The notes beneath the pieces were generated by a model. The model was not told the origin of the DNA, ran no database searches, and saw only the letters and a program-made list of their open reading frames with translations. Made by a program: the position numbers and the translations under genes. From Pseudofrankia inefficax (lineage in GTDB: Bacteria; Actinomycetota; Actinomycetes; Frankiales; Frankiaceae), in NCBI RefSeq assembly GCF_000166135.1, contig NC_014666.1, positions 6,510,001 through 6,574,000 of the forward strand: 64,000 nucleotides of DNA, given 5' to 3'. Shown here piece by piece: positions 8,968 to 16,947 of the stretch. Every line of letters starts with the position of its first letter. Within the stretch, counting starts at the first letter, position 1.

Positions 8968-9894
8968 ATGATCGACTCGAAGTACCGGTACATCACGTAC
9001 GAGTCCCTGGACGACGGGACGATCGTGCGGATCATGCTCAACCGCCCCGAGACGAGGAACGCCCAGAGCCGGGGTCTCCTGGTGGAGCTGGGCGAGGCTT
9101 TCCTGCGGGCCGAGGCGGACGACACGGTCCGAGTCGTGATCCTCGGCGGCCACGGCCCGATGTTCTCGACGGGCCACGACATGGGCTCGAAGGAGGGACG
9201 GGCGGACCACGCGCCCGGGCCGAACCAGCACCCGTCGGCGACCGTCAACGGCGCGACCCGCCAGGGCGCGGAGAAGCTGATGCTGCAGGAGTGGCACCAC
9301 TTCTTCGAGAACACCCGCCGGTGGCGCAACCTCCGCAAGATCACCATCGCGGCGGTGCACGGGCAGGTCTACGCCGCCGGCCTCATGCTGATGTGGGCCT
9401 GTGACCTGATCGTCGCGGCCGAGGGGACGACCTTCGCCGACATGGTCGGGACCCGGCTCGGCATGTGCGGGATGGAGTACTTCGCGCACCCGTGGGAGTT
9501 CGGCCCGCGCAAGGCCAAGGAGCTGCTGCTGACCGGCGACTCCATCGACGCCGACGAGGCGCACCGGCTCGGGATGGTCTCCAAGGTCTTCCCGGCGGAC
9601 GAGCTGGCCGACAGTGCCGTGGCCCTGGCCCGGCGCATCGCGGGCATGCCCACGATGGCCGCCCTGATGATCAAGGAGTCGGTCAACCAGACCGTCGACA
9701 ACCAGGGCTTCTACAACGCGCTGAACGCCTGCTTCACGCTGCACGAGCTGAACCACGCCCACTGGGCCTGGGTCCACCAGGGCGGTTTCCCGGTCGCGAC
9801 GCCGGCCGAGGACGGCGTCCCGGACTGGCGGACCAGCCCGCCCGTGCTCCCGGCGCTGCGTGGCTTCGCCGCGGCCCCCGACCCGGTCGGTTGA
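8968..9894 (+). CDS. Enoyl-CoA hydratase/isomerase family protein, 308 aa
   Basis: Crotonase-fold enzyme acting on enoyl-CoA thioesters. The first oxyanion-hole region reads FSTGHDMGSKEG and the second is VHGQVYAAGLMLMWACDLIVAA. Compared with ordinary crotonases of about 260 aa it is longer, mainly because of a loop of about 35 residues after the GHDM motif (rich in Gly, Pro and His) and a C-terminal extension. The start is ATG 8968 with GGTGGAAAGG upstream. The next gene begins 5 nt after the stop. The function could be hydration, isomerisation or another crotonase reaction. Confidence 0.88.
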   Translation: MIDSKYRYITYESLDDGTIVRIMLNRPETRNAQSRGLLVELGEAFLRAEADDTVRVVILGGHGPMFSTGHDMGSKEGRADHAPGPNQHPSATVNGATRQGAEKLMLQEWHHFFENTRRWRNLRKITIAAVHGQVYAAGLMLMWACDLIVAAEGTTFADMVGTRLGMCGMEYFAHPWEFGPRKAKELLLTGDSIDADEAHRLGMVSKVFPADELADSAVALARRIAGMPTMAALMIKESVNQTVDNQGFYNALNACFTLHELNHAHWAWVHQGGFPVATPAEDGVPDWRTSPPVLPALRGFAAAPDPVG

Positions 9895-9898
9895 CGCC

Positions 9899-10882
9899 AT
9901 GGAGAACACGGTGAGCGCTGAGGCCGCCGAAGTCGACCTTGACGCGAGAATTCGTTGCAGCGACTGGTCCCGGGTCACCTCGCTGTCCCCGGCCGGGACC
10001 GCTGGGACCTACCCCGGCTACCTGCTCGTCGAGCTCCCGCTGCCCTGGCCCCGCGATGTCGCCGAGGCCCCCGAGGCCGCCGCGCTCGCGCCGCTGCTGG
10101 CCTCGACCGGCTACCGGCTGCAGGCCGTCGTCCCATCGGACCCGGCGGCGGCGCCCGCCGAGCGTCGGGTGATCCTGCACGCGCGCCCGCCCGGCCAGCG
10201 GTGGTTCGCCGGCTACCGCCGGTTCGAGCGCCCGGTCGGCGTGTCGCTGCCCGAGGCCGTCGCCGACCTGCTCGCGGCCGCCGCCGAGCCGGGGCCGTCG
10301 CGTCTCGAAGCGCCGGCGATCGACGTCCTGGTCTGCGGCCACGGCACCCGGGACAGCTGCTGCGGCCGGCTGGGCGCCGGGCTCACGGCCCGGCTCGGCG
10401 CCGTCGCCGCGCCGGACGGCGTGACGATCTGGCGGACGAGCCACCTGGGTGGCCACCGGTTCGCCGCGACCTTCCTGCTGCTGCCGGAGGGCACGTCCTG
10501 GGCCTACGGCGACGTCGAGCTCGTCGAGACCGTGCTGCGCCGCAAGGGCGACTTCGACGCCGTCGCCGGCTACTACCGCGGCTGCTCGGGCGTCGACGGC
10601 CCGCAGGCGCAGGCACTGGAGGGCGAGGTCGCGCGCCAGGTGGGCTGGAGCCTGTTGGACTCGCCCAGGACCAGCACGTTCGACGGCTCGCGCGCGGACC
10701 TGACCTGCGTGTATGACGGCGAGACGGTCACCTGGTCCGCTCAGGTCGGCAAGGGCCGTGCCGTCTCGATGCCCGACTGCCAGAGCCCGCCCTCATCCGC
10801 GACCAAGACCCAGTCCGAATGGGCGGTCTCGGCGATCACTCGCGACCAGCACCTGCCATCACCTGACGGAGGAACCACATGA
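9899..10882 (+). CDS. Sucrase/ferredoxin-like family protein, 327 aa
   Basis: The chain matches the sucraseferredoxin-like family, a thioredoxin-fold group related to 2Fe-2S ferredoxins. The cysteine-rich loop VCGHGTRDSCCGRLG and the downstream WRTSHLGGHRFAATFLLLP segment are its hallmarks. Role in this family is poorly defined; an electron-transfer or redox role is plausible next to an aldehyde dehydrogenase and a P450. The ATG at 9899 is chosen because it lies just after the hydratase stop; a GTG at 9911 is an alternative. Its stop overlaps the next start as ATGA, so translation is coupled to the aldehyde dehydrogenase. Confidence 0.8.
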   Translation: MENTVSAEAAEVDLDARIRCSDWSRVTSLSPAGTAGTYPGYLLVELPLPWPRDVAEAPEAAALAPLLASTGYRLQAVVPSDPAAAPAERRVILHARPPGQRWFAGYRRFERPVGVSLPEAVADLLAAAAEPGPSRLEAPAIDVLVCGHGTRDSCCGRLGAGLTARLGAVAAPDGVTIWRTSHLGGHRFAATFLLLPEGTSWAYGDVELVETVLRRKGDFDAVAGYYRGCSGVDGPQAQALEGEVARQVGWSLLDSPRTSTFDGSRADLTCVYDGETVTWSAQVGKGRAVSMPDCQSPPSSATKTQSEWAVSAITRDQHLPSPDGGTT

Positions 10883-12345
10883 CTTTCGCGGGACTGAACG
10901 TCGCCAAGCTGCTCATCGACGGTCAGCTCGTCGATGCGGAGGGTGGCGCCACCTACGAGAACATCAACCCGGCGACCGAACAGTCGATCGGCGTCGCGGC
11001 GGATGCCTCGACAGGCGACATCGACGCGGCCATCGCCGCGGCCCGCAGGGCCTTCGACGAGACCAGCTGGAGCACGGACGTCGCCCTGCGGATCCGCTGT
11101 CTGCGTCAGCTGCACGAGGCGCTGTCGAAGCACGCGGAGCCGTTCAAGGCGATGATGACCGCCGAGGTGGGCCTGCCCACCAAGATGGTCGGCTCGACGT
11201 TCGACATGCCGGTCGAGAACGTCGGCTGGGTGACCGACCTGCTGGAGAAGTACGAGTTCAGCCAGGACCTGGGCCTCGGCAGCATCGAGGGCTTCGGCGC
11301 GCACCGCTGGACCGAGCGGGAGCCCTATGGGGTCGTCGGCGCGATCGTCCCGTGGAACCAGCCGCTCCAGGTCGCCCTGGCGAAGGTGGCGCCGGCGCTG
11401 GCCGCCGGGAACACGGTGATCCTCAAGGGCCCGCCGACCACTCCGTGGTGCGTCAGCGCCCTGGGCAAGCTCGTCGCCGAGTACACGGACATCCCGGCCG
11501 GCGTCTTCAACGTCATCACCAGCTCGGCCAACGATCGGGGCGAGGAGCTGATCACCGACCCGCGGGTCGACCTGATCAGCTTCACCGGCTCGACCGCCGT
11601 CGGCCGTCGCATCATGGAACTCGGCGCCCAGACCGTGAAGAAGTGCTTCCTGGAGCTGGGCGGCAAGTCCCCGAACATCGTCTTCGAGGACGCCAACCTG
11701 CAGCAGGGGATCGGCATGTCGACCTTCATGGTCTGCCTGCACGGCGGCCAGGGCTGCGCCACGCTGTCGCGCCTGCTGCTGCCGCGGTCCATCTTCGAGC
11801 AGGGCGTGCAGATCGCCACCGCGATGCTCTCGGCGATGCCGTACGGCGACCCGCTCGACCCGAACAACGTGATGGGCCCGCTGAACAGCGCCCGGCACCG
11901 GGACAGGGTCGAGGCCATGGTCGACCGGGCGGTCGCCGCCGGCGGCACGCCGATTCTCGGCGGACGGCGCCCACCGCAGCTGGAGACCGGCTACTACTTC
12001 GAGCCGACGCTGTTCGCCGACCTGCCGGAGGACGCGGAGATCGTCCAGAACGAGGTCTTCGGCCCGGTTCTCGTCATCCAGGCGTTCGAGGACGAGGACG
12101 ACGCGGTCCGGATCGCGAACAACACCATCTTCGGGCTTTCCGGCGCCGTCTTCTCCGGCGACCACGAGAAGTCCAAGCGGGTGGCCCGCAAGGTCCGCGC
12201 CGGCACGATGATCGTCGACGGCGGCATCTACTACGGCTCGGACGTCCCCTTCGGCGGTTACAAGCAGAGCGGCATCGGGCGCGAGATGGGCCAGATCGGC
12301 TTCGAGGAGTACCTCCAGGTCAAGGCGCTGTGCGAGCCGGCATGA
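10879..12345 (+). CDS. NAD(P)-dependent aldehyde dehydrogenase, 488 aa
   Basis: A standard-length aldehyde dehydrogenase oxidising an aldehyde to the acid. Catalytic elements are visible: Asn160 in VPWNQPLQ, Glu259 in ELGGKSPN, and nucleophile Cys293 in HGGQGCATLSR. The C-terminal EVFGPVL and the closing GGYKQSGIGREMG are also present. The start overlaps the preceding stop by four bases (ATGA). A P450 gene follows after 76 nt, so hydroxylation and aldehyde oxidation may belong to one pathway. The substrate is unknown. Confidence 0.94.
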   Translation: MTFAGLNVAKLLIDGQLVDAEGGATYENINPATEQSIGVAADASTGDIDAAIAAARRAFDETSWSTDVALRIRCLRQLHEALSKHAEPFKAMMTAEVGLPTKMVGSTFDMPVENVGWVTDLLEKYEFSQDLGLGSIEGFGAHRWTEREPYGVVGAIVPWNQPLQVALAKVAPALAAGNTVILKGPPTTPWCVSALGKLVAEYTDIPAGVFNVITSSANDRGEELITDPRVDLISFTGSTAVGRRIMELGAQTVKKCFLELGGKSPNIVFEDANLQQGIGMSTFMVCLHGGQGCATLSRLLLPRSIFEQGVQIATAMLSAMPYGDPLDPNNVMGPLNSARHRDRVEAMVDRAVAAGGTPILGGRRPPQLETGYYFEPTLFADLPEDAEIVQNEVFGPVLVIQAFEDEDDAVRIANNTIFGLSGAVFSGDHEKSKRVARKVRAGTMIVDGGIYYGSDVPFGGYKQSGIGREMGQIGFEEYLQVKALCEPA

Positions 12346-12421
12346 CCGTCAGCACCACAGGTCCCGGCGCCCCGGGAGCAGCAGTGTTATCCGCACGTGT
12401 ACCTGTTGAGAGGAACTCCAC

Positions 12422-13612
12422 GTGAGCGCCGCCACGGAGATCTACTACGACCCGTACGACTTCGCGATCGACGAGAACCCGTACCCGGTCTGGAAGCGCA
12501 TGCGCGAAGAGGCGCCGCTTTACTACAACGAGCGCTACGACTTCTACGCGGTCTCGCGCTACGCCGACGTCGAGGCGATCTCGGTCGACTGGCAGACGTA
12601 CACGTCGTCCAAGGGCATCCTCATGGAGATGGTCAAGGCGGGGATTCCGACCCCGCCCGGCCTCTTCATCGCCGAGGACCCGCCCGAGCACGACATGCAC
12701 CGGCTGATCCTGAGCCGGGCGGTCACCCCGAAGCGGGTGCTCGTGCTGGAGAACCGCATCCGCGAACTGTGCGCCGAGTACCTCGACCCGCTGGTCGGCA
12801 GCGGCCGGTTCGACCTGATGCAGGACTTCGCCAGCCAGCTTCCGATGCGGGTCATCGGCGCCCTGGTCGGCATTCCCGACGAGTACCTGCTGACCCTGCG
12901 CGACCAGGTGGAGGAATCCGCCCGGCTCAAGGAGGAGAAGCCGCAGGAGGAGCAGCGGCTGCCCAGCATCGGCGAGCCGTACGCGCCCTTCCTGGAGTTC
13001 AAGAAGGCCAATCCCGCCGACGACTTCCTGACCACGCTGATCGAGGCCCGGTTCAAGGACGTCCTCACCGGTGAGCAGCGTGGCCTGTCCGACGCGGAGA
13101 TCCTCAACTACGTCGGCATGCTCTACGCCGCCGGCGTCGAGACCACGGCCAGGCTGATCGGCTGGCTCGGCAAGACCCTCGCCGACAACCCCGACCAGCG
13201 TGCTCTGGTGGTGGCGGACAAGTCCCTGATCCACAACACGGTCGAGGAGACGCTCCGCTACGAGGTGCCGTCGCCGATCCAGGTGCGGGTGACGACCAGG
13301 CCCGTCGAGCTGCACGGCCAGACCGTGGAGGCCGGGAAGATCGTCACCTTGCTGACCGGCGCGGCCAACCGCGACCCGGCCGCCTTCCCGGACCCGGACA
13401 CGTTCGACATCCGCCGGAAGATGGACGCCCACATGACGTTCGGCAAGGGCGTCCACTACTGCTTCGGCGCCGCGCTGGCCCGCATCGAGGGCCGGATCGC
13501 GCTGGAGGAGATCCTGGACCGCTTCCCGAAGTGGGACCTCGACCTGTCCGGTGCCGAGCTCATCCACACGGCCACGATCCGCGGCTACCACAAGCTGCCC
13601 GTGGTGCTCTGA
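12422..13612 (+). CDS. Cytochrome P450, 396 aa
   Basis: Soluble bacterial class I P450 monooxygenase. The I-helix motif is AAGVETTARL, the K-helix ExxR is EETLRYEVPSP, and the haem loop TFGKGVHYCFGAALAR carries the ligand Cys347. The length is normal. The start is GTG at 12422 after a weak AGAGGAA site. No ferredoxin is directly adjacent, so electrons would come from elsewhere, possibly the ferredoxin at 40624. It sits between an aldehyde dehydrogenase and a small unknown protein, with a strong hairpin after it. The substrate is unknown. Confidence 0.95.
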   Translation: MSAATEIYYDPYDFAIDENPYPVWKRMREEAPLYYNERYDFYAVSRYADVEAISVDWQTYTSSKGILMEMVKAGIPTPPGLFIAEDPPEHDMHRLILSRAVTPKRVLVLENRIRELCAEYLDPLVGSGRFDLMQDFASQLPMRVIGALVGIPDEYLLTLRDQVEESARLKEEKPQEEQRLPSIGEPYAPFLEFKKANPADDFLTTLIEARFKDVLTGEQRGLSDAEILNYVGMLYAAGVETTARLIGWLGKTLADNPDQRALVVADKSLIHNTVEETLRYEVPSPIQVRVTTRPVELHGQTVEAGKIVTLLTGAANRDPAAFPDPDTFDIRRKMDAHMTFGKGVHYCFGAALARIEGRIALEEILDRFPKWDLDLSGAELIHTATIRGYHKLPVVL

Positions 13613-13627
13613 CCAGGCTGGACCGCC

Positions 13628-13663
13628 CCGGCCGGCCAGGCCCGTTCGAGCCTGGCCGGCCGG
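13628..13663. terminator. Strong hairpin after P450 gene
   Basis: Perfect 14-bp arms (CCGGCCGGCCAGGC and its complement) enclose an 8-nt loop, 15 nt after the P450 stop. Transcription into the small downstream gene may be reduced here. Confidence 0.65.
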
Positions 13664-13687
13664 CGTCCCCGACAAGGAGAGACAACG

Positions 13688-13996
13688 TTGCAGATCAAGA
13701 GCGGCGCCCGGCTCCGTAGCCAGGTAGACGCCACCGAGCTCGTCGTCGTGCGCCCGATTCCCGGGGATGTCGAGCTGACCTGCGGCGGCCACCCGGTGGT
13801 CGACATCAAGGCCGAACCGAGCCCCGGCCTGACCGCCCTGGCCAGCGCCACCGGCGGGACGCTGCAGGGCAAGCGCTACACCCTCGCCGACACCGGTCTG
13901 GAGATCCTGGTGACCAAGGCCGGCACGACCTCCCTGGCCATCGGCGCCGAGCAGTTGGTCCTCAAGGAAGCCCGCCCCCTCCCCGCCAGCGACTGA
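13688..13996 (+). CDS. Small unknown protein, 102 aa
   Basis: The TTG at 13688 has AAGGAGA 7 nt upstream, which decides the start. Codon use matches neighbouring genes. The product starts MQIKSGARLRSQ and shows beta-rich segments (ELVVVRPIPGDVELTCGG, GLEILVTKAGTTSLAIG), with a single Cys in TCGG. It has no membrane segment or signal peptide. I do not recognise a family. Its position behind a P450 suggests an accessory role, but this is inference from context only. Confidence 0.6.
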   Translation: MQIKSGARLRSQVDATELVVVRPIPGDVELTCGGHPVVDIKAEPSPGLTALASATGGTLQGKRYTLADTGLEILVTKAGTTSLAIGAEQLVLKEARPLPASD

Positions 13997-14022
13997 CCCC
14001 GGCGCGGCCCTCGCCGGCGGCT

Positions 14023-14097
14023 TGATCGCCGCCTCCGCCCTCAACTGGTCGTGAGAAGGCCGCAATCGCAGCCACCCGAGGGCCGAGACGGCGATCA
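14023..14097. repeat. 75-bp inverted-repeat element, copy B (degenerate left arm)
   Basis: TGATCGCCG begins the element and GGCGATCA ends it. The right arm GCCACCCGAGGGCCGAGACG is well conserved, while the left arm (CCGCCCTCAACTGGTCGTG) has drifted, so pairing is weaker than in copies A, D and F. It lies between convergent genes. Confidence 0.8.
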
Positions 14098-14181
14098 AGC
14101 CCCGCGCCGGAACGGCGCGACAGCGTCAGGCCCGACGATGTCGAACAGGTTGCCCTCGGGGTCTGCGGCCTCGTAGCGGAT
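14095..14181 (-). pseudogene. Remnant of a VOC/glyoxalase gene (C-terminal end only)
   Basis: On the minus strand this encodes GIRYEAADPEGNLFDIVGPD, the terminal strand of a VOC-superfamily protein, ending at a TGA that overlaps repeat copy B. Reading upstream, an in-frame TGA occurs about four codons before GIRYE and no VOC sequence continues. A 32-bp stretch (14132-14163) is identical to the end of the intact VOC gene (14440-14471), so this is a duplicated or decayed paralogue tail. Confidence 0.7.
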
Positions 14182-14202
14182 CCCTCTCGTGGATCACGCG
14201 TC

Positions 14203-14338
14203 AACGCCCGTTTCCCTACCCATCTGGCGATCACACGCGCCCTACTCCACCCCCGAACGCCATGATCGCGAACTGCGCAGGGAAACGGGCGTTCCGTGCC
14301 CCGATTTGCACCTTTCCTCCCTGCGCAACTAGCGATCA
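14203..14338. repeat. Divergent 76-bp inverted-repeat element plus inverted half copy
   Basis: The full element is 14263-14338. It opens TGATCGCGAACTGCGCAGGG and closes with a matching arm (CCCTGCGCAACTAGCGATCA). Its length and TGATCGC/GCGATCA ends match the 75-bp family, but its internal arms differ. At 14203-14233 AACGCCCGTTTCCCT...CGATCA repeats the left half of that element in reverse orientation. Confidence 0.7.
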
Positions 14339-14393
14339 TGACTGGCCGGGGGCTCGACGCCGGGCCAAGATCCGCGTCTGGGTAGGGAATCCG

Positions 14394-14423
14394 GCGTGGA
14401 TACGCCCGGTGGCGTATCCACGC
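14394..14423. terminator. Perfect 13-bp hairpin downstream of VOC gene
   Basis: GCGTGGATACGCC and its exact complement enclose a 4-nt loop (CGGT), 9 nt beyond the stop of the minus-strand VOC gene. It is a likely terminator without a U-tract. Confidence 0.7.
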
Positions 14424-14432
14424 TGGGGCCTG

Positions 14433-14759
14433 TCAGGCGCCGACGATGTCGAACAGGTTGCCCTCGGGGTCGGCGAGGGTTGTCCAGACCGAGTGGTCGG
14501 CCACCCGCTTCGCGCCGAGGCCGATCGCCCGGTCGACCTCGGCCGAAGGGCTGGCCGCGGCCAGGTCGAGGTGCAGCGCGTTCTTGCCGGGCGTCCGGTC
14601 GGGGACGCGGGCGAAGCCGATCGGGGGCGTCGCCGCGACCGTGGCCCAGTCGGCGCTGGCGCCGTCGTCGATCGGCGCGCCGAGCAGCTCGGACCAGAAG
14701 CGGGCGAGCGCGAGCGCGTCGGCGCAGTCGACGACGACGCTGGCAAGGGCGATTGACAT
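14433..14759 (-). CDS. VOC/glyoxalase-like protein, 108 aa
   Basis: A single vicinal-oxygen-chelate module starting MSIALASVVVDCADALALA, with a typical NALHLDLAA strand and ending DPEGNLFDIVGA. VOC proteins include glyoxalases, dioxygenases and antibiotic-binding proteins; one module of this size normally dimerises. The ATG at 14759 has GAAGGGA upstream. It lies 58 nt downstream of a MerR gene on the same strand, so the regulator may control it. A decayed copy of its 3' end lies at 14095-14181. Confidence 0.85.
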   Translation of the reverse strand: MSIALASVVVDCADALALARFWSELLGAPIDDGASADWATVAATPPIGFARVPDRTPGKNALHLDLAAASPSAEVDRAIGLGAKRVADHSVWTTLADPEGNLFDIVGA

Positions 14760-14817
14760 CGGAGATTCCCTTCGTTCGAGCAAGGCGCGTCCAAGCCAGG
14801 CGGCCTGGACGGTCGGG

Positions 14818-15642
14818 TCAGGCGGCCTGGACGGGCCAGTAGACGTCGGTGCGGTAGGACGCCGGATCGGGGGTCTCGGCCGGTCCGACGCGGTAGAACT
14901 CGCGGATCGGGTCCGAGAGCCCGACCGCGTGGCGGACGACGTGGCTGCCGAGGGCGCCGTACGTCCGGTCGAAGTCGTCGAACCCACCGAGGTGTTCCGC
15001 GACGGCGAACCGCCCGCCGGGAAGCTCGGTGCTCGCCACCCCGTCCGGTGCACCCGAGCGGGCCCCAGCCCGCACCGGCACGAAGGCGACGATCTCGCCG
15101 CGCTCGTCCTCGAAGTACTCCCGCGCCCAGGTCGCTCCATGCGGACCGGCCGCGCGCACGCCGGCCTGGCCGAGCGCGGCGTCGAGGCGAAGCCGGGCGT
15201 CGTCGTACCACCGGCCCGCGCCGGCCGCGTCGACGACCGCGCGCAGCGCGAAGACCGGCTGTGCCGGCACCTCCACGAAGGTCACCGCGAGCGGCGACGC
15301 GGGCGAGAGCAGCTCGCGCAACGAGGCGACGACGGCCCGTGTTCGGGCGAGCTCGGCCTCCATCCGTTCGAGATGCGCCCGCAGCGTGGCGTCGCGCGAC
15401 GCCACATCCGGGGCGAGCAGGACGGCACGGACGTCGGCCACCGGCATGTCGAGGTCGCGCAGGCGCCGGATCAGGTGCGCTCGTCCCACCTGGTCCAGCG
15501 AGTAGCGGCGGTAACCGGTCGACGGGTCGATCGACGCCGGCTCCAGCAGGCCGACCTCGTGGTAGTGGTGCAGCGTCTTCACGCTCAGATAGGTGAGCCG
15601 CGAGAACTCACCGATCGGCACGACGTGGGCTGGCTCGAACAT
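14818..15642 (-). CDS. MerR-family regulator with GyrI-like effector domain, 274 aa
   Basis: The N-terminal winged helix-turn-helix of the MerR family is clear (IGEFSRLTYLSVKTLHHYHE, then GYRRYSLDQVGRAHLIRRL). A coiled dimerisation helix follows, then a C-terminal segment from about residue 115 resembling GyrI/AraC-type small-molecule-binding domains (VTFVEVPAQPVFALRAVV). BmrR- and TipA-like proteins share this layout and respond to hydrophobic drugs. The most likely target is the VOC gene just downstream. No Cys-rich metal motif is present, so metal sensing is unlikely. Confidence 0.88.
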   Translation of the reverse strand: MFEPAHVVPIGEFSRLTYLSVKTLHHYHEVGLLEPASIDPSTGYRRYSLDQVGRAHLIRRLRDLDMPVADVRAVLLAPDVASRDATLRAHLERMEAELARTRAVVASLRELLSPASPLAVTFVEVPAQPVFALRAVVDAAGAGRWYDDARLRLDAALGQAGVRAAGPHGATWAREYFEDERGEIVAFVPVRAGARSGAPDGVASTELPGGRFAVAEHLGGFDDFDRTYGALGSHVVRHAVGLSDPIREFYRVGPAETPDPASYRTDVYWPVQAA

Positions 15643-16014
15643 GGCCCCAGCCTCACCCCTCCGGTAACCGGAGGGTCAAGCCGGGTCATCGCGCTCCGGC
15701 CCACCGCCGCCCTTCGTGGCCTCAGCCGGCTGAGCGCCGAACCGGTCGTGGCCCGTCGGTGCCTGTGATCGCCGATTTGGCCCTCCGGTGGTCATAGACG
15801 GACCCAGACGACAACCACCAGAGGGCCAAAGTAACGATCAAGGCACCAACGGGCGGTCGCCAGCTCAGGGCTCGGGCGCCAGCGGCTACCAGCCTTGGCC
15901 AAGCCGCGCCGGACAGGCCGGGGGCGAATCCGGGCTGGCCGGCGCGGCGGTCTGGCCGACGATCTTGCCGACTGCCGGCGACATGGCCGGAGGGCGGGGG
16001 GAGACCGCGCCTGG
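15643..16014. other. 372-nt spacer upstream of MerR gene
   Basis: It holds the MerR promoter region (with AACCGGAGGG-type repeats near 15660-15675), one 75-bp repeat element (15766-15840), and about 170 nt of GC-rich sequence before the alcohol dehydrogenase stop in which I see no gene. Confidence 0.55.
15766..15840. repeat. 75-bp inverted-repeat element, copy C
   Basis: Starts TGATCGCCGATTTGGCCCTC and ends AGGGCCAAAGTAACGATCA. The arms GGCCCTCCGGTGGT and ACCACCAGAGGGCC pair with one mismatch. It lies behind the alcohol dehydrogenase stop and upstream of MerR, both on the minus strand. Confidence 0.88.
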
Positions 16015-16947
16015 TCAGGGCTCTACGACGACGCGGAAAGTGCCCTTGGATCTGTCTCGGGCGGCCTCGAAGGCGGCGGGGGCGTCGTCGATCGGGTAGC
16101 GGCCCGTGATCAGCAGTTCGGGCAGCTCGGGGCGGGCGACCAGGAGGTCGGCGACCTCGGCGAACTCGCGCCGGCCGTCGGGGCTGCCGCTGTACCCGAG
16201 CGAGGGCCGCAGCGCGACCTCCTTCAGCGCCAGCTTCGAGTGCGGCAGCGCGGTGTCCTCGAAGATCCCGACGTAGACCACGGTTCCCCGCTGCCGAGCG
16301 AGCTCGATCGCCCGGTGCAGGGCGGCCTCGCTGCCGCCGGTCTCGATGACCACGTCATAGAGACCACGGGGCTCGCCCGCGCCGAGGCGTTCGCGGGCCG
16401 CGTGCTGGTGCGGATGGCGAGCCTCGACGGCCACCTCGACGGCGCCCAGGGCCTGGGCCGCGGCGGCGGCGAGGATGCCGATCGCGCCGGCCCCGACGAC
16501 CGCGACCCGGCTGCCGGGCCCGACCCCGCCGAGCCGGCAGGCGTGCCAGGCGACCGACCCGGGCTCGACCAGGCAGGCGTTCCGGACCGCGAGCCCGGCG
16601 GGCAGCGTCAGCAACGCGCGGCGTGGAGCGCGGAAGTACTCGCACATCCCGCCGGGCGCGGTCATCCCGAGCGCGGTCTCCAGCAGGTTCGCGCAGAACT
16701 GGTAGTTGCCGTCTTCGCAGTGCTCGCAGTGCCCGCAGCCGGTGATCGCCTCGACGGCGACGGGGGTGCCGTCACCGAGGACTCCGGCGATCTCGTGGCC
16801 GGCGATCTGCCGGCTCCCGTAGCGCAGGTAGAGGAAGTCCGAGGCGCAGATGCTGACCGCGGCCACCTTGACCAGCTCACCGTCGCCGGTCGGCTCCTCG
16901 ACCTCGACAACCTCGACACCTGGCGGCGCGTTGCGGACCGCCTTCAT
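16015..16947 (-). CDS. Zinc-dependent medium-chain alcohol dehydrogenase, 310 aa
   Basis: An MDR-superfamily NAD(P)-dependent alcohol or polyol dehydrogenase. The catalytic-zinc Cys is in SICASDFLY and the His in AGHEIAG. The structural-zinc loop CGHCEHCEDGNYQFC has four cysteines. The Rossmann motif is VAVVGAGAIGILAAA. At 310 aa it is slightly short for the family (340-350). The ATG at 16947 overlaps the stop of the upstream VOC gene (ATGA), so it is the third gene of a coupled operon with a DUF35-thiolase fusion and a VOC protein. Substrate unknown. Confidence 0.92.
   Translation of the reverse strand: MKAVRNAPPGVEVVEVEEPTGDGELVKVAAVSICASDFLYLRYGSRQIAGHEIAGVLGDGTPVAVEAITGCGHCEHCEDGNYQFCANLLETALGMTAPGGMCEYFRAPRRALLTLPAGLAVRNACLVEPGSVAWHACRLGGVGPGSRVAVVGAGAIGILAAAAAQALGAVEVAVEARHPHQHAARERLGAGEPRGLYDVVIETGGSEAALHRAIELARQRGTVVYVGIFEDTALPHSKLALKEVALRPSLGYSGSPDGRREFAEVADLLVARPELPELLITGRYPIDDAPAAFEAARDRSKGTFRVVVEP

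Larger units (their letters stand above)
13997..14432. other. Repeat-rich 436-nt noncoding spacer
   Basis: No intact gene is visible here. In order it holds a 75-bp inverted-repeat element (copy B), a short decayed C-terminal VOC gene fragment on -, a half element, a divergent full-length inverted-repeat element, and a 13-bp perfect hairpin. The flanking genes converge. The spacer looks like a sink for repeat insertion. Confidence 0.7.

Noticed and set aside
6960-9404. Long open frame on + antisense to the ligase and CoA-transferase
   Set aside because: It has low-complexity composition and no domain; the minus-strand ligase and CoA-transferase motifs explain the region.
9860-9898. Extended N terminus of the sucrase/ferredoxin-like protein
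   Set aside because: It overlaps the end of the enoyl-CoA hydratase gene and has no ribosome site; ATG 9899 begins just after that stop.
10713-12425. 570-aa open frame on + overlapping the aldehyde dehydrogenase
   Set aside because: The ALDH frame has all catalytic motifs. The alternative frame is Arg/Gly-rich and unmatched.
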